From: an uncultured Ectothiorhodospiraceae bacterium
Lineage (GTDB): Bacteria; Pseudomonadota; Gammaproteobacteria; UBA6429; Thiohalophilaceae
Reading direction: 5' to 3'
DNA: 38,956 nucleotides
NCBI GenBank assembly: GCA_947259575.1
Contig: CAMYMU010000067.1
Span: forward strand, 1-38,956
A program made the translations under genes and the position numbers. The notes below the pieces were generated by a model. It made no database searches, was not told where the DNA came from, and was given only the letters and a program-made list of their open reading frames with translations. Shown one piece after another: positions 18,230 to 26,523 of this stretch (position 1 is its first letter; each line of letters opens with the position of its first letter).

Positions 18230-20245
18230 TTAGACCGGTAGTTTAAAGCCTGCGACTGAGCGTCGTAGTTCGTTCGCAAGTTCTGCGAGGTTACCAATCG
18301 ATGCAGCTGTTTCGTTAGTACCAGCAGATGTCTGAGTGGTGATTTCTTGAATAACGTTCATAGTATCTGAAATGTTATTCGCCGCACTCGCTTGCTGCTT
18401 GGCAGAATCGGAAATGTTAGTAATCAGTTCTGCAAGGTGCTTGGATACGTTTTCGATTTGTTCCAGAGACTCACCCGCGTTTTGCGCAAGTTGAGCACCC
18501 TTCACAACACCCGCGGTACTGGATTCCATAGAAGATACCGCTTCCTTAGTATCGGACTGAATACCTTTCACCAGGGCTTCAATCTGTTTGGTCGCATCAC
18601 CTGAGCGTTCAGCCAGTCGTTGTACTTCGTCCGCAACAACCGCGAAGCCTCGACCTGCTTCACCGGCCATCGCCGCCTGAATCGCTGCGTTCAACGCCAG
18701 AATGTTGGTTTGTTCCGCAATATCGTTAATCAATTCAACGATATCACCAATTTCCTGAGAAGATTCACCAAGACGTTTGATCCGTTTTGATGTCTCCTGG
18801 ATTTGTTCACGAATACTATCCATACCATGAATCGTACGTTGCACCGCCTCGTTACCACGAACAGCAATATCAACCGAGCGATTCGCTTCGTCCGCCAGTT
18901 CACCCGCGTGGGATGATACTGCTTCAATTGACACTGCCATCTCATTAATTGCAGAAGAGGCACCGGTAATTTGTTGCGCCTGATGATCTGATGCTTCAGC
19001 AAGGTGCATCGCGGTCGCCTGTGACTGCTGCGCTGCTGAGGACACCTGTTGGGTTGTTTCGTTAATCGCATGGACCAAGTTACGCAACGCGTCGATCGCG
19101 TAGTTGATAGAGTCCGCGATCGCGCCCGTGATGTCCTCGGTTACCGTTGCGTGTACGGTTAAGTCACCATCCGCCAGGTCACCCATTTCATCTAGCAGTC
19201 GTAAAATAGCTTCCTGGTTTCGCTTGTTGGTTTCTTCTGTCGAACGACGCTGCGACTCTGTATACATCAGGGTCTTACGTGAGTCACGCATATACAGGAA
19301 GCCAAGTAGTACAACGAAAACTAAGGCAACCAGACCCAGGACATAGGCCATGATAGGTTCAAGACGACCTTTAGTATATTCCTGATAAGCAGCACCGGTA
19401 CTTTCAATGTGTTTTAGTACAGTTGAAGATGCGGTAAGTACTTCTTCCGCCGCGCCTGACACCTGGAACATCTCTGGTGAACGATCCAGAATCGCACCTA
19501 CTTGATTACGGATTTGGTTAAACTGCTTTTGTACCAGTTGTAGTTTGGAACGCTCATTAGGGTTAGTGATTTTCTGAATTCGTTTGGCTGGATTACCACG
19601 TAGCATCGATTGGATAACTGAACCAAATAATGCTGCATCTCGACCGAACCGGTCAGCCGCCGTTACCGCGTTTTCACCACCTTCCAGTACCAGTGAAACG
19701 TTACTCGAGATACGTTGTGTCAACATTAATTGTCGTGTCGCGATGTAAACCTGGTCCGCTGGTGCACCCTGGCGGGTCATGGTCGCAACCACTTCATCAG
19801 ACAAAGCCAGCAGGGTAGGAATTTGTTCGTTAATACCGTTAATGTAAGAACGCATTGAAGTTACAACTTCTCGACGTTGCAAGATGGTATCAATATTCTG
19901 GCCGTACCCACTCCAGTCCTTATTCAGCATCTGTACCGCGTCAATTTCACCGGTTACAGCCATTTGATATTTCAGAATTTCATCAAACTTGTTATAGGCG
20001 ATTTGTAATGCTGGGAAGGCGTCCAGTCGACCTCGGGCTGCTTGTGAGGCAAGCTTAGCAATCTCTTGAGATAAGACTCGTTGCTCACCAAGACGTTGAA
20101 TGTATATTTGGTCATCACTGGCTAACTGCCCACTTCGCAGGAAGAAGTAGCCCATGCCCAACAGCGAACCCACCAAGAGGACAATTACTATCAGCATGAT
20201 ACCACCCATGCTAAAGGCGCGTCCGTCACTCGTTGTTGTTCTCAT
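18230..20245 (-). CDS. pilJ: Methyl-accepting chemoreceptor PilJ
   Basis: Transmembrane receptor of the type IV pilus surface-sensing system; 671 residues. A first membrane helix lies at about 14-36 (GGIMLIVIVLLVGSLLGMGYFF), then a mostly helical periplasmic domain with PilJ-type character (QRVLSQEIAKLASQAARG, LTQRISSNVSLVLEGGENAV), a second membrane helix at about 298-319, a HAMP-like stretch (LLDEMGDLADGDLTVHATVTED), and a cytoplasmic signalling domain. The hairpin tip reads DIAEQTNILALNAAIQAAMAGEAGRGFAVVADEVQRLAERS; the Gln and Met in AAIQAAMAGEAGRG, where most receptors have Glu and Arg, are typical of PilJ as I recall. A good ribosome-binding site TAGGAGTT precedes the ATG. A 12-bp hairpin separates it from pilI. 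Confidence 0.96.
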   Translation of the reverse strand: MRTTTSDGRAFSMGGIMLIVIVLLVGSLLGMGYFFLRSGQLASDDQIYIQRLGEQRVLSQEIAKLASQAARGRLDAFPALQIAYNKFDEILKYQMAVTGEIDAVQMLNKDWSGYGQNIDTILQRREVVTSMRSYINGINEQIPTLLALSDEVVATMTRQGAPADQVYIATRQLMLTQRISSNVSLVLEGGENAVTAADRFGRDAALFGSVIQSMLRGNPAKRIQKITNPNERSKLQLVQKQFNQIRNQVGAILDRSPEMFQVSGAAEEVLTASSTVLKHIESTGAAYQEYTKGRLEPIMAYVLGLVALVFVVLLGFLYMRDSRKTLMYTESQRRSTEETNKRNQEAILRLLDEMGDLADGDLTVHATVTEDITGAIADSINYAIDALRNLVHAINETTQQVSSAAQQSQATAMHLAEASDHQAQQITGASSAINEMAVSIEAVSSHAGELADEANRSVDIAVRGNEAVQRTIHGMDSIREQIQETSKRIKRLGESSQEIGDIVELINDIAEQTNILALNAAIQAAMAGEAGRGFAVVADEVQRLAERSGDATKQIEALVKGIQSDTKEAVSSMESSTAGVVKGAQLAQNAGESLEQIENVSKHLAELITNISDSAKQQASAANNISDTMNVIQEITTQTSAGTNETAASIGNLAELANELRRSVAGFKLPV

Positions 20246-20305
20246 TGTTAACTCCTAGCGTACTGAGTACATCGATAATAATTTTATAAAACTTGTTTTA
20301 TTAAA

Positions 20306-20333
20306 CATTACAGGTAGAACACTACCTGTAATG
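20306..20333 (-). repeat. Perfect 12-bp inverted repeat between pilI and pilJ
   Basis: CATTACAGGTAG (20306-20317) and CTACCTGTAATG (20322-20333) form a perfect stem with a four-base loop. It lies 7 bases after the pilI stop, inside the operon. On the transcribed strand it is followed by TTTAAT and then A/T-rich sequence, so it could be a partial terminator, a processing site or a stabiliser of the upstream message. Confidence 0.7.
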
Positions 20334-20340
20334 CACCTTG

Positions 20341-20889
20341 TTACAACCTTGCTGCGACATCCATAAAACGCTTATGGCCAAGTAGCTTTTCCATTTTAAA
20401 AACGCCCCATTGTGTGTTTCCCTGCTTATAGCCACCTACAACGAATTCACGATACGCGTCAGGCAAAGTCGATAATCCGCCTACTCTCTCTTCATCAAAA
20501 AAGTGTCGCAATCCCATGGCTTCGTCCACCATTAAACCTACTGATATATTTTCATGCTGGACCATCAATACACGCGTTCTCCGGTCCATTTCAGTCGGTA
20601 CACCTTCGATAAAATCGTGCAAGTCAATTATCGGTAATAAAGACCCGCGCATATTGGTGACACCTTTTACCCATCGTTTAGCGTGCGGTAATCTCGTCTG
20701 TGCTGGATAAACCAGAATTTCCCCGACTTCACCGAGCGACGATACAAGCAATAACTCACCAACTCTAAAACCGATTCCAGACCAGGTACGGCGAACCTCA
20801 ACCTGCTGAGGCAGACCTAGCGCACGACTTCTACTTCTAGCCTCGATCTCCTTGATGAGTGCATAGGGCGTTGTGCTCTCTACTGCCAT
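20341..20889 (-). CDS. pilI: CheW-like adaptor PilI
   Basis: CheW-type scaffold that couples the receptor PilJ to the ChpA kinase; 182 residues. The domain runs from RTWSGIGFRVGELLLVSSLGEVGEIL through PHAKRWVKGVTNMRGSLLPIIDLHDFI, the family core, to RVLMVQHENISVGLMVDEAMGLRHF and WGVFKMEKLL. I chose the ATG at 20887-20889, which has AAGGA five bases upstream; the open frame extends further into pilH, but that would be an overlap of about 90 bases without homology. It starts 8 bases after the pilH stop. Confidence 0.92.
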   Translation of the reverse strand: MAVESTTPYALIKEIEARSRSRALGLPQQVEVRRTWSGIGFRVGELLLVSSLGEVGEILVYPAQTRLPHAKRWVKGVTNMRGSLLPIIDLHDFIEGVPTEMDRRTRVLMVQHENISVGLMVDEAMGLRHFFDEERVGGLSTLPDAYREFVVGGYKQGNTQWGVFKMEKLLGHKRFMDVAARL

Positions 20890-20897
20890 TCTGTTCC

Positions 20898-21257
20898 TTA
20901 GAGTACCGCAGTAACTTTTGCTAGTAGGTCGTTCGCATCCACCGGTTTGGTGATGTAATCTTTCGCACCCTGGCGCAAACCCCAAACGCGATCTGTCTCC
21001 TGATCCTTGGTTGTTACGATCAGGATGGGAATATGCTGCGTTTCTGGGTCTTTTGTTAACGCCCTGGTGGCTTGAAAACCATTCATGCCAGGCATCACAA
21101 CGTCCATCAAGATTACATTTGGTTTAGTCGCCTTTGCTTGCTTGATTCCGTCTTCAGCGTTATCAGCAGAACTAACAGAGTGACCGCCTTGTTCGAGTAT
21201 GCCTTTGAGTACGTGAACCTCAGTTGGCGAATCATCGACAATCAACACATTTGCCAT
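20898..21257 (-). CDS. pilH: Response regulator PilH
   Basis: Stand-alone CheY-like receiver of 119 residues with no output domain. It has the acidic pair in IVDDSPTE, the phosphoacceptor aspartate in VILMDVVMPGMNG, the switch threonine in ILIVTTKDQ, and the conserved lysine in DYITKPVD. In P. aeruginosa PilH helps control pilus retraction and serves as a phosphate sink for the ChpA relay. A strong AAGGAGC site precedes the ATG. It lies 40 bases after pilG and 8 before pilI. Confidence 0.95.
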   Translation of the reverse strand: MANVLIVDDSPTEVHVLKGILEQGGHSVSSADNAEDGIKQAKATKPNVILMDVVMPGMNGFQATRALTKDPETQHIPILIVTTKDQETDRVWGLRQGAKDYITKPVDANDLLAKVTAVL

Positions 21258-21297
21258 GCTTGTTGCTCCTTAAACTTTGTTTACTAACTTCTATTTG

Positions 21298-21702
21298 TTA
21301 CGACTTCGCCACATGTTTCTTAATGGCACCAAGTAATTCTTCTTTGGTAAAGGGCTTAGTCAGATACTGTTCTGAGCCCACAATACGACCCCGCGCTCGA
21401 TCGAATAAGCCATCCTTACTGGACAGCATAATGACCGGAGTTTTCTTAAATACTTTATTGTTCTTGATTAGTGCAGTAGTTTGGTAGCCATCCAGACGCG
21501 GCATCATGATGTCTACAAATATAATATGTGGCCTGTGATCAGCGATCTTTGCAAGTGCCTCAAACCCATCAGTTGCCGTGATAACGTCACAGCCTACTTT
21601 CTTGAGCAAGGTCTCTGCGGTTCGCCGGATTGTCTTCGAGTCATCGATGACCATCACTTTTAGGCCTTGAAATTCATCATCCATAGCCTTCTCTGCTAAC
21701 AC
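21298..21702 (-). CDS. pilG: Response regulator PilG
   Basis: CheY-like receiver, first gene of the Pil-Chp operon; PilG promotes pilus extension and acts on cAMP signalling in P. aeruginosa. Motifs: MVIDDSKTIRRTAETLLKKVGCDVITATDGFEALAKIADHRPHIIFVDIMMPRLDGYQTTALIKN, with the aspartate in FVDIMMP, then IMLSSKDGLFDRARGRIVGSEQYLTKPFTKEELLGAI. This matches PilG rather than PilH by the VGCDVITA and GRIVGS segments. The start is uncertain: the GTG at 21700-21702 has AAGGA about 11 bases upstream, while an ATG at 21682-21684 (MDDEFQGLKV) fits the usual N-terminus better but has AGAAGG only two bases before it. The protein is 134 or 128 residues accordingly. Confidence 0.95.
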   Translation of the reverse strand: MLAEKAMDDEFQGLKVMVIDDSKTIRRTAETLLKKVGCDVITATDGFEALAKIADHRPHIIFVDIMMPRLDGYQTTALIKNNKVFKKTPVIMLSSKDGLFDRARGRIVGSEQYLTKPFTKEELLGAIKKHVAKS

Positions 21703-21856
21703 TCGTCGTTATCCTTAGTAATGTGAAAATTAAGAGCTTTCGCTTGATTAATTTCGTCAGGCCATTTTTTTATAGAAAACGTAGCCATTATTAAGTAGTT
21801 ATACCTCAATATTTAACATAGATTTGAAGAACAATCCATAAGTATCCATATTATAT

Positions 21857-21884
21857 AGGATATTTGCTATTGGCAGCCTGTCAA
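21857..21884 (-). promoter_or_regulatory. Probable sigma70 promoter of the Pil-Chp operon
   Basis: On the minus strand a consensus -35 TTGACA (plus 21879-21884) is followed after 16 bases by TATCCT (plus 21857-21862), which matches four of six -10 positions. The transcript would start near 21850 and carry a leader of about 150 bases before pilG. An inverted repeat TATCC / GGATA (21843-21847 with 21858-21862) overlaps the -10 and could be an operator. In the rest of the 21703-22009 intergenic stretch I saw no gene; a gshA promoter must also lie there but I could not assign it. Confidence 0.55.
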
Positions 21885-22009
21885 GCAATCCCTACAAATA
21901 AGTCCTTCTGCTCGTTTATTAAGCAATTCCTGCACCTTGTGGCCACGGTATTTCGCCCACATCATGGTGTAAACTAATACTAGTCAAGCAAATAAAAAGT
22001 ACCCAACAT

Positions 22010-23308
22010 ATGTCCGTTGAACACCTGCATGCCGTCCCGCATTTAACGACCGCTCTCTCTGGTCCACTTCGCCACTTAGAGTCGCATTTACTCCAGCATC
22101 AATCTGAGATCGAGACCTGGTTACGAACTCAATGGCTGAAAACACCAGCCCCTTTTTACGCCTCAGTAGACCTACGTAACTCGGGCTTCAAGCTGGCTCC
22201 TGTAGATACAAACCTCTTTCCTGCAGGCTTTAACAATCTAAATCCTGCCTTTATGCCTCTATGCATTCAGGCTATCCAGTCAGCCATGGAGCGTATCTGC
22301 CCAGATGCTGCCAGGATCATTCTGGTCCCTGAGAACCACACCAGAAATTTGTTCTACCTAGAGAATATCGCCACTTTGCAGAATATCATTAGCAAAGCTG
22401 GTTTCGATGTACGTATCGGCTCATTAATCCCAGATCTTAAAGAAAACGCACAATTTATGCTGCCATCAGGTCGGCAAATTACCATGTCGCCTTTGCAAAG
22501 AAAGGGGGATAAGTTAGTACTCACCGACTTCGAACCTTGTATTGTCTTATTAAACAATGATTTATCTTCGGGTGTCCCTGATTTATTTGAAGGTGTTGAG
22601 CAAAAAATTGTGCCCCCACTGGACCTCAGTTGGGCAGCAAGGCTGAAATCTGAGCATTTTGCCGAGTACAAGGAGGTCGCCGAAGAATTTGCCCAGCTCA
22701 TTGATATCGACCCCTGGTTGATTAATCCCCTTGCCCGAAATTGTGGTGAAATCAATTTTATGAAGCGCGAGGGTGAAGATTGCCTACGTAAGAATGTCAC
22801 TAAGCTACTCGATGGTATCCAGGCGAAATATGACGAGTACGGGATCAAAGAAAAACCGTTTGTGATTGCCAAGGCTGATGCTGGCACCTACGGGATGGGC
22901 ATTATGACCGTACACAGCGCCGACGAGCTGCTTGAATTAAATCGCAAACAACGCACTAAGATGTCCGCAACTAAGAGCGGTAAATCTGTCAGCAAAGTCA
23001 TCATGCAAGAAGGTGTCTATACCTTCGAGAAATGGGGTGATCAGCAATCCGCTGCTGAACCGGTAGTCTATATGATTGATCACTTTGTGGTCGGAGGCTT
23101 CTACCGTGTACATACCGAGCGTGGTACCAACGAAAACCTCAATGCCCCGGGGATGCATTTCCAACCACTGGCCTTTGTTGAACCCTGTAATGCACCGGAC
23201 GCCAGTAAGGCACCAGATGCCAATCCAAACCGGTTTTATGCCTATGGCGTCATCGGTCGCCTTGCATTGCTCGCCGCTGCACGCGAATATGCGAAGTCTA
23301 AAAATTAA
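22010..23308 (+). CDS. gshA: Glutamate-cysteine ligase, Acidithiobacillus type
   Basis: First enzyme of glutathione synthesis, joining glutamate and cysteine with ATP. At 432 residues it does not resemble the E. coli GshA sequence; it fits the gshA_ferroox family (TIGR02049, as remembered) found in several proteobacteria. Features include PFYASVDLRNSGFKLAPVDTNLFPAGFNNL near residue 50, RIILVPENHTRNLFYLENI, the central DIDPWLINPLARNCGEINFMKREGEDCLRKNV, KPFVIAKADAGTYGMGIM, an ATP-grasp-like segment, and MIDHFVVGGFYRVHTERGTNENLNAPGMHF. gshB follows 28 bases downstream, which strongly supports the assignment. It is divergent from the pilG promoter. Confidence 0.9.
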   Translation: MSVEHLHAVPHLTTALSGPLRHLESHLLQHQSEIETWLRTQWLKTPAPFYASVDLRNSGFKLAPVDTNLFPAGFNNLNPAFMPLCIQAIQSAMERICPDAARIILVPENHTRNLFYLENIATLQNIISKAGFDVRIGSLIPDLKENAQFMLPSGRQITMSPLQRKGDKLVLTDFEPCIVLLNNDLSSGVPDLFEGVEQKIVPPLDLSWAARLKSEHFAEYKEVAEEFAQLIDIDPWLINPLARNCGEINFMKREGEDCLRKNVTKLLDGIQAKYDEYGIKEKPFVIAKADAGTYGMGIMTVHSADELLELNRKQRTKMSATKSGKSVSKVIMQEGVYTFEKWGDQQSAAEPVVYMIDHFVVGGFYRVHTERGTNENLNAPGMHFQPLAFVEPCNAPDASKAPDANPNRFYAYGVIGRLALLAAAREYAKSKN

Positions 23309-23336
23309 AACATAATCTCATAACAAGAGCTTGCCG

Positions 23337-24281
23337 ATGATTAAACTGGGTGTAGTCATGGATCCCATAGGATCCATTAACATCAAAAAAGACAGCACCT
23401 TTGCCATGTTGCTAGAGGCTCAGCAACGTGGTTATGGACTCTTCTACATTGAACAACCAGCCATGTACCTCAACGGCCAGCAAGCCCGCGCCCAGGTGCA
23501 TGAACTTAAAGTCGATGATAATCCGAATAACTGGTTCGAGCTTACTGCTCCAAAGGACATAGCACTTGCTGAGTTAGATGTGATCTTAATGCGAAAGGAT
23601 CCTCCATTTAACATGGACTATATCTATTCGACTTATGTGCTCGAAGCGGCTGAACAGGAAGGGCTAATGGTCGTCAACAAGCCCAGCTCACTACGTGACT
23701 GCAACGAAAAACTCTTCGCCCTCCAATTTCCAAACTGTATTCCTCCAACAAGAGTCACAAGTTCTGCTGCACTGCTAAAAACATTCATAGAAGAACACGA
23801 AGACACTATTTTGAAACCACTCGATGGTATGGGTGGTGAATCTATCTTTAGAGTAAAAAAAGATGATGCAAATTTAAATGTCATCATTGAAACACTCACC
23901 AACAAGGGCAAACGCCTTATTATGGCTCAGGATTTTATCCCTGAAATCACAGAGGGTGACAAGAGAATCCTTCTCATCGACGGTGAACCTATTCCCTACG
24001 CACTAGCCCGTATACCCAGTAAAGGTGAAACACGTGGCAACCTGGCAGTAGGTGGTCGCGCTGAAGGTGTAGAACTGAGTGAACGTGACCGCTGGATTTG
24101 CCAACAAGTCGGGCCACGTCTAAAAGAGCTGGGCCTACTATTTGTTGGCTTAGATGTTATTGGTGAATATTTGACGGAGATCAACGTAACGAGCCCAACA
24201 TGCATCCGTGAACTTGATACAATCTATAACCTCAATATCAGTGCCACTTTGTTGGATTCAATCGAAAAATCAATACCATAG
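23337..24281 (+). CDS. gshB: Glutathione synthetase
   Basis: ATP-grasp enzyme that adds glycine to gamma-glutamylcysteine; 314 residues, normal size. Motifs: MIKLGVVMDPIGSINIKKDSTFAMLLEAQQRGY at the N-terminus, VILMRKDPPFNMDYIYSTYVLE, KPSSLRDCNEKLFALQFP, the ATP-grasp loop ILKPLDGMGGESIFRV, DKRILLIDGEPIPYALARIPSKGETRGNLAVGGR, and the metal-binding GLDVIGEYLTEINVTSPTCIRELD. A TTG two codons upstream is also in frame, but the ATG at 23337 gives the standard N-terminus. The stop codon is one base before the ATG of apbE. Confidence 0.97.
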   Translation: MIKLGVVMDPIGSINIKKDSTFAMLLEAQQRGYGLFYIEQPAMYLNGQQARAQVHELKVDDNPNNWFELTAPKDIALAELDVILMRKDPPFNMDYIYSTYVLEAAEQEGLMVVNKPSSLRDCNEKLFALQFPNCIPPTRVTSSAALLKTFIEEHEDTILKPLDGMGGESIFRVKKDDANLNVIIETLTNKGKRLIMAQDFIPEITEGDKRILLIDGEPIPYALARIPSKGETRGNLAVGGRAEGVELSERDRWICQQVGPRLKELGLLFVGLDVIGEYLTEINVTSPTCIRELDTIYNLNISATLLDSIEKSIP

Positions 24282-24282
24282 T

Positions 24283-25338
24283 ATGCGTATCCATACATTC
24301 ACACATATAGCAGCACTATTGCTAGCAAGTACCCTGCTGGCCAGTTGTCAGCAAAAACCGACGCTTGTTGAATACAAAGATTCAGTACTAGCGTTTGGCA
24401 CTTTTATTGAAATCACTTTAATCAATCTTGAGCCTGCCGATCGAGAACTCATAATCGAAAAAATAGAAGAAGAGTTTGGTTACTACCACTTTGCTTTTCA
24501 TCCCTGGCAACCTGGGCCAACCGGGCGCACTAATCAACTATTGGCCGCCACTGGCGAGTTCACCACCAATCCATCCTTAGTCCCGCTGCTTAAAAAATCA
24601 AAGCTATATGAAAAACAAAGTAAGGGACTGTTTAACCCAGCCATCGGCCATCTCATAAAACTTTGGGGCTATCACGATGAGTTTCCGCCTGAAGAGGGCC
24701 CGATACCAGCTAAAGAAGATATTCAACAGCTACTCGATAATAAACCCTCTATGCATGCCATGAGCATCAACGGGGTACGTATAAAAAATACTAACCCGCA
24801 CAATAAATTAGACTTCGGCGGAATAGCAAAAGGCTATGCTATCGATGTTGTCCTGGAGCACATCCAGCAAATGGGTGTTGAACATGCCAGCATCAATACC
24901 GGCGGCGACCTAAAGGTTCTCGGACAGCGTGGTGATAAGCCCTGGCACATAGGTATTCGAGACCCAAGGGGAGAAGGCGTAATCGCCAGCCTGGAGATGC
25001 AAGGCAATGAAGCAGCCTTCACCTCCGGTGATTATGAGCGTTTTTTCAAACTGGAAGGTAAGCGCTATCATCACATTCTGGATCCACGCACTGGCCAACC
25101 GGCCAGAAAGTCCCAGAGTGTCACTGTCATTCATTCTGATGCCACACTTGCCGATGCTGCGGCAACTGCGCTATTTGTTGCAGGCCCAGAAGAGTGGTTG
25201 GCTATCGCCAAATCCATGAATATCCAGCAAGCCATGTTGGTAGACAGGCAAGGCAAAATCCATATCACCCGCGCACTCGCCGATCGGGTTAAATTCGAAA
25301 AACCCGATCTTGAGGTGAATATCGTTAACACCCCATAG
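24283..25338 (+). CDS. apbE: FAD:protein FMN transferase lipoprotein (ApbE)
   Basis: Transfers FMN from FAD onto a threonine or serine of target proteins, as in the Rnf and Nqr complexes; acts outside the inner membrane. It has 351 residues. The N-terminus is a lipoprotein signal, MRIHTFTHIAALLLASTLLASC, with the lipobox LLASC and lipidated Cys22. The family features follow: GTFIEITL, GLFNPAIGHLIKLWGY, LDFGGIAKGYAIDVVLEHIQ, ASINTGGDLKVLG, HIGIRDP, TSGDYERFF, YHHILDPRTGQPA, and SVTVIHSDATLADAAATALFV with the metal-binding aspartate and threonine region. The frame is open from 24208, but that start would overlap gshB by 74 bases and hide the signal peptide, so I chose the ATG at 24283, one base after gshB. 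Its flavinylation target is not in this window. Confidence 0.93.
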   Translation: MRIHTFTHIAALLLASTLLASCQQKPTLVEYKDSVLAFGTFIEITLINLEPADRELIIEKIEEEFGYYHFAFHPWQPGPTGRTNQLLAATGEFTTNPSLVPLLKKSKLYEKQSKGLFNPAIGHLIKLWGYHDEFPPEEGPIPAKEDIQQLLDNKPSMHAMSINGVRIKNTNPHNKLDFGGIAKGYAIDVVLEHIQQMGVEHASINTGGDLKVLGQRGDKPWHIGIRDPRGEGVIASLEMQGNEAAFTSGDYERFFKLEGKRYHHILDPRTGQPARKSQSVTVIHSDATLADAAATALFVAGPEEWLAIAKSMNIQQAMLVDRQGKIHITRALADRVKFEKPDLEVNIVNTP

Positions 25339-25383
25339 GGTTCTTTTTGCAAACTGAATACCACTTTAGTGAAACTTCAGCGC

Positions 25384-25389
25384 TATAAT
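25384..25389 (+). promoter_or_regulatory. Possible -10 box (TATAAT) upstream of the tonB-family gene
   Basis: A perfect TATAAT lies 67 bases before the ATG at 25457. No convincing -35 hexamer sits at 16-18 bases upstream, so the call is weak. The gap between apbE and this gene (118 bases) leaves room for an independent promoter. Confidence 0.3.
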
Positions 25390-25456
25390 TTGTCGAAGTA
25401 TATATCCTTGATATTTATATCTAAGCGATCAGTTCCATAGTAAACTGTAAAACCAA

Positions 25457-26356
25457 ATGCAAAACGTAGTACACCAACAATACAACCAGCATCAGTTTGA
25501 TCGCGTCGGACTGACTATCTTTATTGCCCTCGCCTTTCATGCCATTTTGATTCTTGGTATCAGCTTTGACTTCGAAGAAATGCTACCCCAAAAACAAATG
25601 GCAACTATGGAAGTGACCCTGGTCCATTCATCGTCAAAAGATGCACCAGAAGAAGCCGACTACCTGGCACAGGCAAACCAGAAAGGTGGTGGTAATGTTG
25701 AAGAAATCGTCCGGCCCACCAGCCCGTTTTCGAACCCCGTTCCGACAACTGAGGATGGCATCGCACCGAATAGCCAACTGGATTTTTCACCGCCGCCACT
25801 CACCAAAGAAGAGCAACAACAAGAGATCATCACCGCGGAAAAATCGCCATTTGCCGAACAGACTGAAGATTTTAAACGCGACATTCCGATGGAAAGTAAA
25901 AGTACCAAGGCAGCACAACTTTACGAACGCAGCCGACAGTTTGCGCAATTACGTGCAGAGATCCAGCAACTAAAACGTGCCACCCAACGTACGCCACATC
26001 ACACCTATGTCACCGGCACCAATGCTAAACAGAATCGTTATGCCAGCTACATCGTCGCGTGGCGAGACAAGGTAGAGAACATAGGCAATCTAAACTATCC
26101 AGAAGCCGCCGTGCGCAACAACGTCAGTGGAGACTTGTTACTAGATGTCGCCATCAATCCAGATGGTAGTGTCTCTGAGATAAAAGTACTCCGATCATCA
26201 GGTAAACCCCTACTCGACAAAGCCGCCAAAGATATCGTCAACATGGCAGCGCCCTACCCACCTCTTAGCAAAGAAATACTCAGAGACACCGACATATTGC
26301 ACATCCCGCTTGTCTGGAATTTCAGGGTCAGTGGGTTAACTACTTCATCTCAATAG
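25457..26356 (+). CDS. TonB-family energy transducer-like protein
   Basis: A 299-residue inner-membrane protein with TonB architecture: a single N-terminal membrane helix at about 17-37 (VGLTIFIALAFHAILILGISF), a long Pro/Glu/Gln-rich periplasmic spacer, and a C-terminal TonB domain beginning at YASYIVAWRDKVENIGNLNYPEAA and running through GDLLLDVAINPDGSVSEIKVLRSSGKPLLDKAAKDIV to the end. TonB proteins pass proton-motive-force energy from ExbB/ExbD to outer-membrane receptors. No exbB or exbD is nearby. The corresponding P. aeruginosa locus between gshB and yqgE also encodes a TonB-like protein, as I recall TonB3, linked to twitching, so a role with type IV pili rather than iron uptake is possible (inference from position only). 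Confidence 0.88.
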   Translation: MQNVVHQQYNQHQFDRVGLTIFIALAFHAILILGISFDFEEMLPQKQMATMEVTLVHSSSKDAPEEADYLAQANQKGGGNVEEIVRPTSPFSNPVPTTEDGIAPNSQLDFSPPPLTKEEQQQEIITAEKSPFAEQTEDFKRDIPMESKSTKAAQLYERSRQFAQLRAEIQQLKRATQRTPHHTYVTGTNAKQNRYASYIVAWRDKVENIGNLNYPEAAVRNNVSGDLLLDVAINPDGSVSEIKVLRSSGKPLLDKAAKDIVNMAAPYPPLSKEILRDTDILHIPLVWNFRVSGLTTSSQ

Positions 26357-26436
26357 TATTTTTTTCGTCCCACTGGGCCGAGGTACTTTTCTTTGCTTGT
26401 TGTATGAGTTTTTTCGCTCTCGCTGAGAGCGAAAAA
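26357..26436 (+). repeat. Solo copy of the left end of the 30971-31565 repeat element
   Basis: Starting at the first base after the tonB stop codon, this 80-base stretch resembles the left end of the larger element at 30971: both carry TCCCACTGGG, CTTTTC, and then TTTTTTCGCTCTCG.GAGAGCGA in the same order and spacing. Here the palindrome extends to a 12-bp stem, TTTTTCGCTCTC with GAGAGCGAAAAA (26410-26421 / 26425-26436). The interior and right end of the element are missing. The T-run precedes and the A-run follows the hairpin, so it is not an intrinsic terminator on either strand. Confidence 0.7.
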
Positions 26437-26487
26437 GGAATATATAAAAAATCAAAAACAATGACCCAATATCCCCCTAATTCAACC

Positions 26488-26516
26488 TTGTAGATCCCAT
26501 ACTTCTCACCGATACT
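26488..26516 (+). promoter_or_regulatory. Weak candidate promoter for yqgE (possible leaderless start)
   Basis: TTGTAG (26488-26493) and GATACT (26511-26516) are 17 bases apart. The predicted transcription start falls at or next to the yqgE ATG at 26524, and no Shine-Dalgarno sequence precedes that ATG. Both hexamers are weak, so this is tentative. Confidence 0.3.
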
Positions 26517-26523
26517 TAGTTTT

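Noticed and set aside
26410-26436. 12-bp hairpin with T and A runs, looking like a terminator after tonB
   Set aside because: The T-run precedes the stem and the A-run follows it on both strands, so there is no U-tract after the hairpin in either direction.
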